Below the pieces are notes generated by a model. The model was not told where the DNA came from. It ran no database searches and saw only the letters and a program-made list of their open reading frames with translations. Positions 6,810-8,297 of a stretch of DNA of 8,297 bases are shown here, piece by piece; within the stretch, counting starts at the first letter, position 1; each line of letters opens with the position of its first letter. The stretch covers positions 259,726 to 268,022 of the forward strand of contig NVWJ01000002.1 of the NCBI GenBank assembly GCA_002746235.1, read 5' to 3'. The stretch is from Planctomycetota bacterium. Its GTDB lineage: Bacteria; Planctomycetota; UBA1135. Both the position numbers and the translations under genes were made by a program.

Positions 6810-6817
6810 GGGGGGGG
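6810..6817. repeat. 8-G homopolymer tract just upstream of the kinase start
   Basis: Eight consecutive G (C on the coding strand) lie 8 bp before the kinase ATG at 6801, in the place where a ribosome-binding site would normally be. No Shine-Dalgarno is present. Such tracts can slip during replication and are also common sites of sequencing error. Confidence 0.8.
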
Positions 6818-6823
6818 AAGTTA

Positions 6824-6838
6824 CCAGCTCAGAGCTGG
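6824..6838. promoter_or_regulatory. 15-bp perfect palindrome between transporter and kinase genes
   Basis: CCAGCTC and GAGCTGG flank a single A (6824-6838) in the 50-bp gap between the symporter stop and the kinase start. As RNA it would form a stem of about 5 bp with a TCAGA-type loop; as DNA it could be an operator. On the minus strand it is followed by TAACTTCCCC and not by a T-run, so a Rho-independent terminator is unlikely. Its role is not known. Confidence 0.4.
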
Positions 6839-6851
6839 CAACCTTTACATC

Positions 6852-8246
6852 CTAGCGCCTTATGCCGACCAAAACGCAAATCATGGCAGCGGAAAAAGCT
6901 GGAACCAACTCGTATAAGCCTCCCATTGCAGGTTTCAGGGGAACCCAAACTAGAGTCACCAAGAAACCTACCCACAAAGAAGCCAAAGCCCAGGCGGGCA
7001 TCACTTTGCGTCCACTCAGCCTCACCAATAGCAATGGGCCAAAGGCAGCACCTAATCCGGACCATGCAAATAACACACTATCGAAAATCGAGGCAGAAAG
7101 TTGGATGGCTGCCACAATCGCAGCACTACCAAGACCAAGAATCGTCAGTCGATTCAACATCACGCGGCGTTTCCCTTTTCCTTTCGGCAAGTCATAAGAC
7201 ACCGTGGAGCCACAAACCAAAAGTTGACTATCGGCGGTCGACATGATTGCAGAAAGAATGGCTGCAAGGATGATGCCACCAAACACTGGTGAGAATAAAT
7301 CGGTGGTTAATCGAATCAGGATTTTTTCACCATCGTCCATACCGGTGACTAAAACGCGGCCACACCAACCGGCGAACAACATGCCGATGTAAATAATCAG
7401 TCCCCACACAATCGAAATCCAAGTGCCAAGGCGGATGTCCTTTTCCGACCGCAAGGCCATAAAACGATTGACCACGTGGGGTTGACCAGGATAACCAAGT
7501 CCGATACCAAGAGTGCCAATGAGGAAGGCGGCCAATGTCCACCCGTGTTTCCCGCGCCATGGGTCGGTGTACCTTTCGCCAGCATCTCCGAGGCCGATCC
7601 AGAGTTCTTGCAAACCACCCACTTCGATGAGCGCAACCAGCGGCACTGCGATAGATGCCGCCGCCATGACTAAACCTTGAATCATGTCGGTGACCGATGC
7701 TGCCCAAAATCCTCCACTCATGGTGTAGACCATGACCACTGCACCGCCGATCATGACCGCGGTGCTGAACTCCATATCTAAGGTCTCGGCAAAGGTTTTC
7801 CCTGCGGCCTGGAACTGCGACGCCACGTAGATCAGCAGCGATGACAGAATCACCAGACTTGCACTCACGATGTATGCGCGATGGATTTTGGGTGGTGAGC
7901 CCTCAGCTAGGTATTCAGCAAGAGTGACCGCACCTGTGCGGTCCGCTTCTCGTTTGAGCGGGCGCGCCACCACCAACCAATTCAGCAAGAATCCGCCCAT
8001 GCAGGCCGGCAATAGCCAAATCGCGCTTATCCCCTGTGAGAAGGCGACGCCACTCACCCCCAATAAAGTCCATGCCGAACTTGAAGATGCGGCAGAACTT
8101 AATGCTGCTACCCAAGGGCCGAGACCGCGTCCGCCTAGATAGAACTCGGCATCGTTGGTGCTGCGTTTGGATGCCCAAAAGCCAATGCTCAACAGCAAAA
8201 TCTTGTAGACCACTAAGGTGGCAATCAAAGCTGCTGTCTCACCCAT
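6852..8246 (-). CDS. Sodium:solute symporter (SSS/SLC5 family, PutP-like)
   Basis: This is a 464-residue inner-membrane transporter that uses the sodium gradient to import an organic solute. It is hydrophobic throughout, with about a dozen helices. It carries SSS signatures that resemble the proline carrier PutP: LGGRGLGPWVAALSSAAS at 37-54, TMSGGFWAASVTDMIQGLVM at 175-194, GLGYPGQPHVVNRFMA at 249-264, LSAIMSTADSQLLVCGS at 331-347, and FAWSGLGAAFGPLLLVRLSG at 393-412. Ser336-Thr337 correspond to the sodium-site Ser340-Thr341 of PutP. At the position of PutP Asp55 there is Ser (ASSSSAW instead of ASDMSGW), so substrate and sodium handling may differ from PutP and the putP symbol is withheld. 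It is a little shorter than PutP (about 500) at the C-terminus. The ATG at 8246-8244 has no Shine-Dalgarno and follows the upstream gene's stop by 4 bp, so it may be reached by coupled translation. The kinase and amidohydrolase lie downstream. Confidence 0.93.
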   Translation of the reverse strand: MGETAALIATLVVYKILLLSIGFWASKRSTNDAEFYLGGRGLGPWVAALSSAASSSSAWTLLGVSGVAFSQGISAIWLLPACMGGFLLNWLVVARPLKREADRTGAVTLAEYLAEGSPPKIHRAYIVSASLVILSSLLIYVASQFQAAGKTFAETLDMEFSTAVMIGGAVVMVYTMSGGFWAASVTDMIQGLVMAAASIAVPLVALIEVGGLQELWIGLGDAGERYTDPWRGKHGWTLAAFLIGTLGIGLGYPGQPHVVNRFMALRSEKDIRLGTWISIVWGLIIYIGMLFAGWCGRVLVTGMDDGEKILIRLTTDLFSPVFGGIILAAILSAIMSTADSQLLVCGSTVSYDLPKGKGKRRVMLNRLTILGLGSAAIVAAIQLSASIFDSVLFAWSGLGAAFGPLLLVRLSGRKVMPAWALASLWVGFLVTLVWVPLKPAMGGLYELVPAFSAAMICVLVGIRR

Positions 8247-8247
8247 G

Positions 8248-8269
8248 GATTCAGGAGTGATTCAGGAGT
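8248..8269. repeat. 11-bp tandem duplication upstream of the symporter start
   Basis: GATTCAGGAGT occurs twice head to tail (8248-8258 and 8259-8269), directly before the symporter ATG. The unit is not a multiple of three, so gain or loss of one copy shifts the reading frame of the upstream minus-strand gene whose end lies here. Confidence 0.85.
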
Positions 8270-8297
8270 GCTAACAAAAGGTCGGCGGCGGCAGTCG
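8251..8297 (-). CDS. C-terminal end of an unidentified upstream gene (truncated by window edge)
   Basis: One minus-strand frame enters from the right edge and ends at TGA (8253-8251), reading TAADLLLALLNHS-like residues (in full TAAADLLLALLNHS). The alanine/leucine-rich helix looks like a normal protein C-terminus, and the stop lies 4 bp before the symporter ATG, as expected for an operon neighbour. Only about 14 residues are visible, so the product cannot be named. The other minus-strand frames also close within this stretch, so even the frame choice is uncertain. The last codons lie in the 11-bp tandem duplication. Confidence 0.4.
   Translation of the reverse strand, partial: TAAADLLLALLNHS

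Noticed and set aside
6776..7246. 156-codon plus-strand frame across the kinase-symporter junction
   Set aside because: Antisense to the symporter C-terminus, basic low-complexity translation, no recognisable domain.
8268..8297. Possible plus-strand GTG start at the right edge after an AGGAG
   Set aside because: Only 10 codons are visible, with an Arg-rich reading; the minus-strand Ala/Leu-rich C-terminus is a better explanation of the same bases.

Overview
The window reads as an ordinary chromosomal stretch of a free-living Gram-negative-type bacterium. A lipobox metalloprotease and a second exported peptidase imply an envelope with secreted lipoproteins. Shine-Dalgarno sequences are weak or absent before most genes, and the proteins are not close to any well-known proteobacterial model set. 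A PVC-group bacterium such as Verrucomicrobiota is a possible source, but this is a guess from general impression and rests on no marker gene. No rRNA, tRNA, CRISPR array, transposase or phage gene was seen.

Layout. (1) 1-219, minus: the first 73 codons of gpmI, the cofactor-independent phosphoglycerate mutase, running off the left edge. (2) 264-3863, plus: a tight gene string consisting of an M48 lipoprotein metalloprotease, an exported M28 metallopeptidase starting at TTG in a TTGA overlap with the M48 stop, a long imperfect palindrome that fills the next intergenic gap, a ROK-family sugar kinase, and a 54-residue single-pass membrane protein whose ATG overlaps the ROK stop (ATGA). (3) 3835-8297, minus, convergent with the previous string: the last 14 or so codons of an unidentified gene, a PutP-like sodium:solute symporter, a soluble PAS-GAF hybrid histidine kinase with its own receiver domain, and an amidohydrolase. 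The two strings overlap tail to tail by 29 bp (3835-3863), with no visible terminator between them.

How the genes may work together. The M48/M28 pair looks like a co-translated envelope proteolysis module. gpmI and the ROK kinase are sugar-metabolism genes flanking that module. The minus-strand set (importer, sensor kinase, hydrolase) has the composition of a solute uptake, sensing and catabolism unit. Its transporter-next-to-kinase arrangement recalls CbrA/CrbS-type sensors, in which an SLC5 transporter domain and a kinase are one polypeptide; here they are separate genes.

The most unusual pieces of DNA are: the 154-bp palindrome at 2650-2803, whose nested arms share one centre and which sits exactly between two genes; an 8-G tract just upstream of the kinase start; and an 11-bp tandem duplication that shifts the end of the upstream gene just before the transporter start. 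I see no clear evidence of a wholly new defence or mobile system here.
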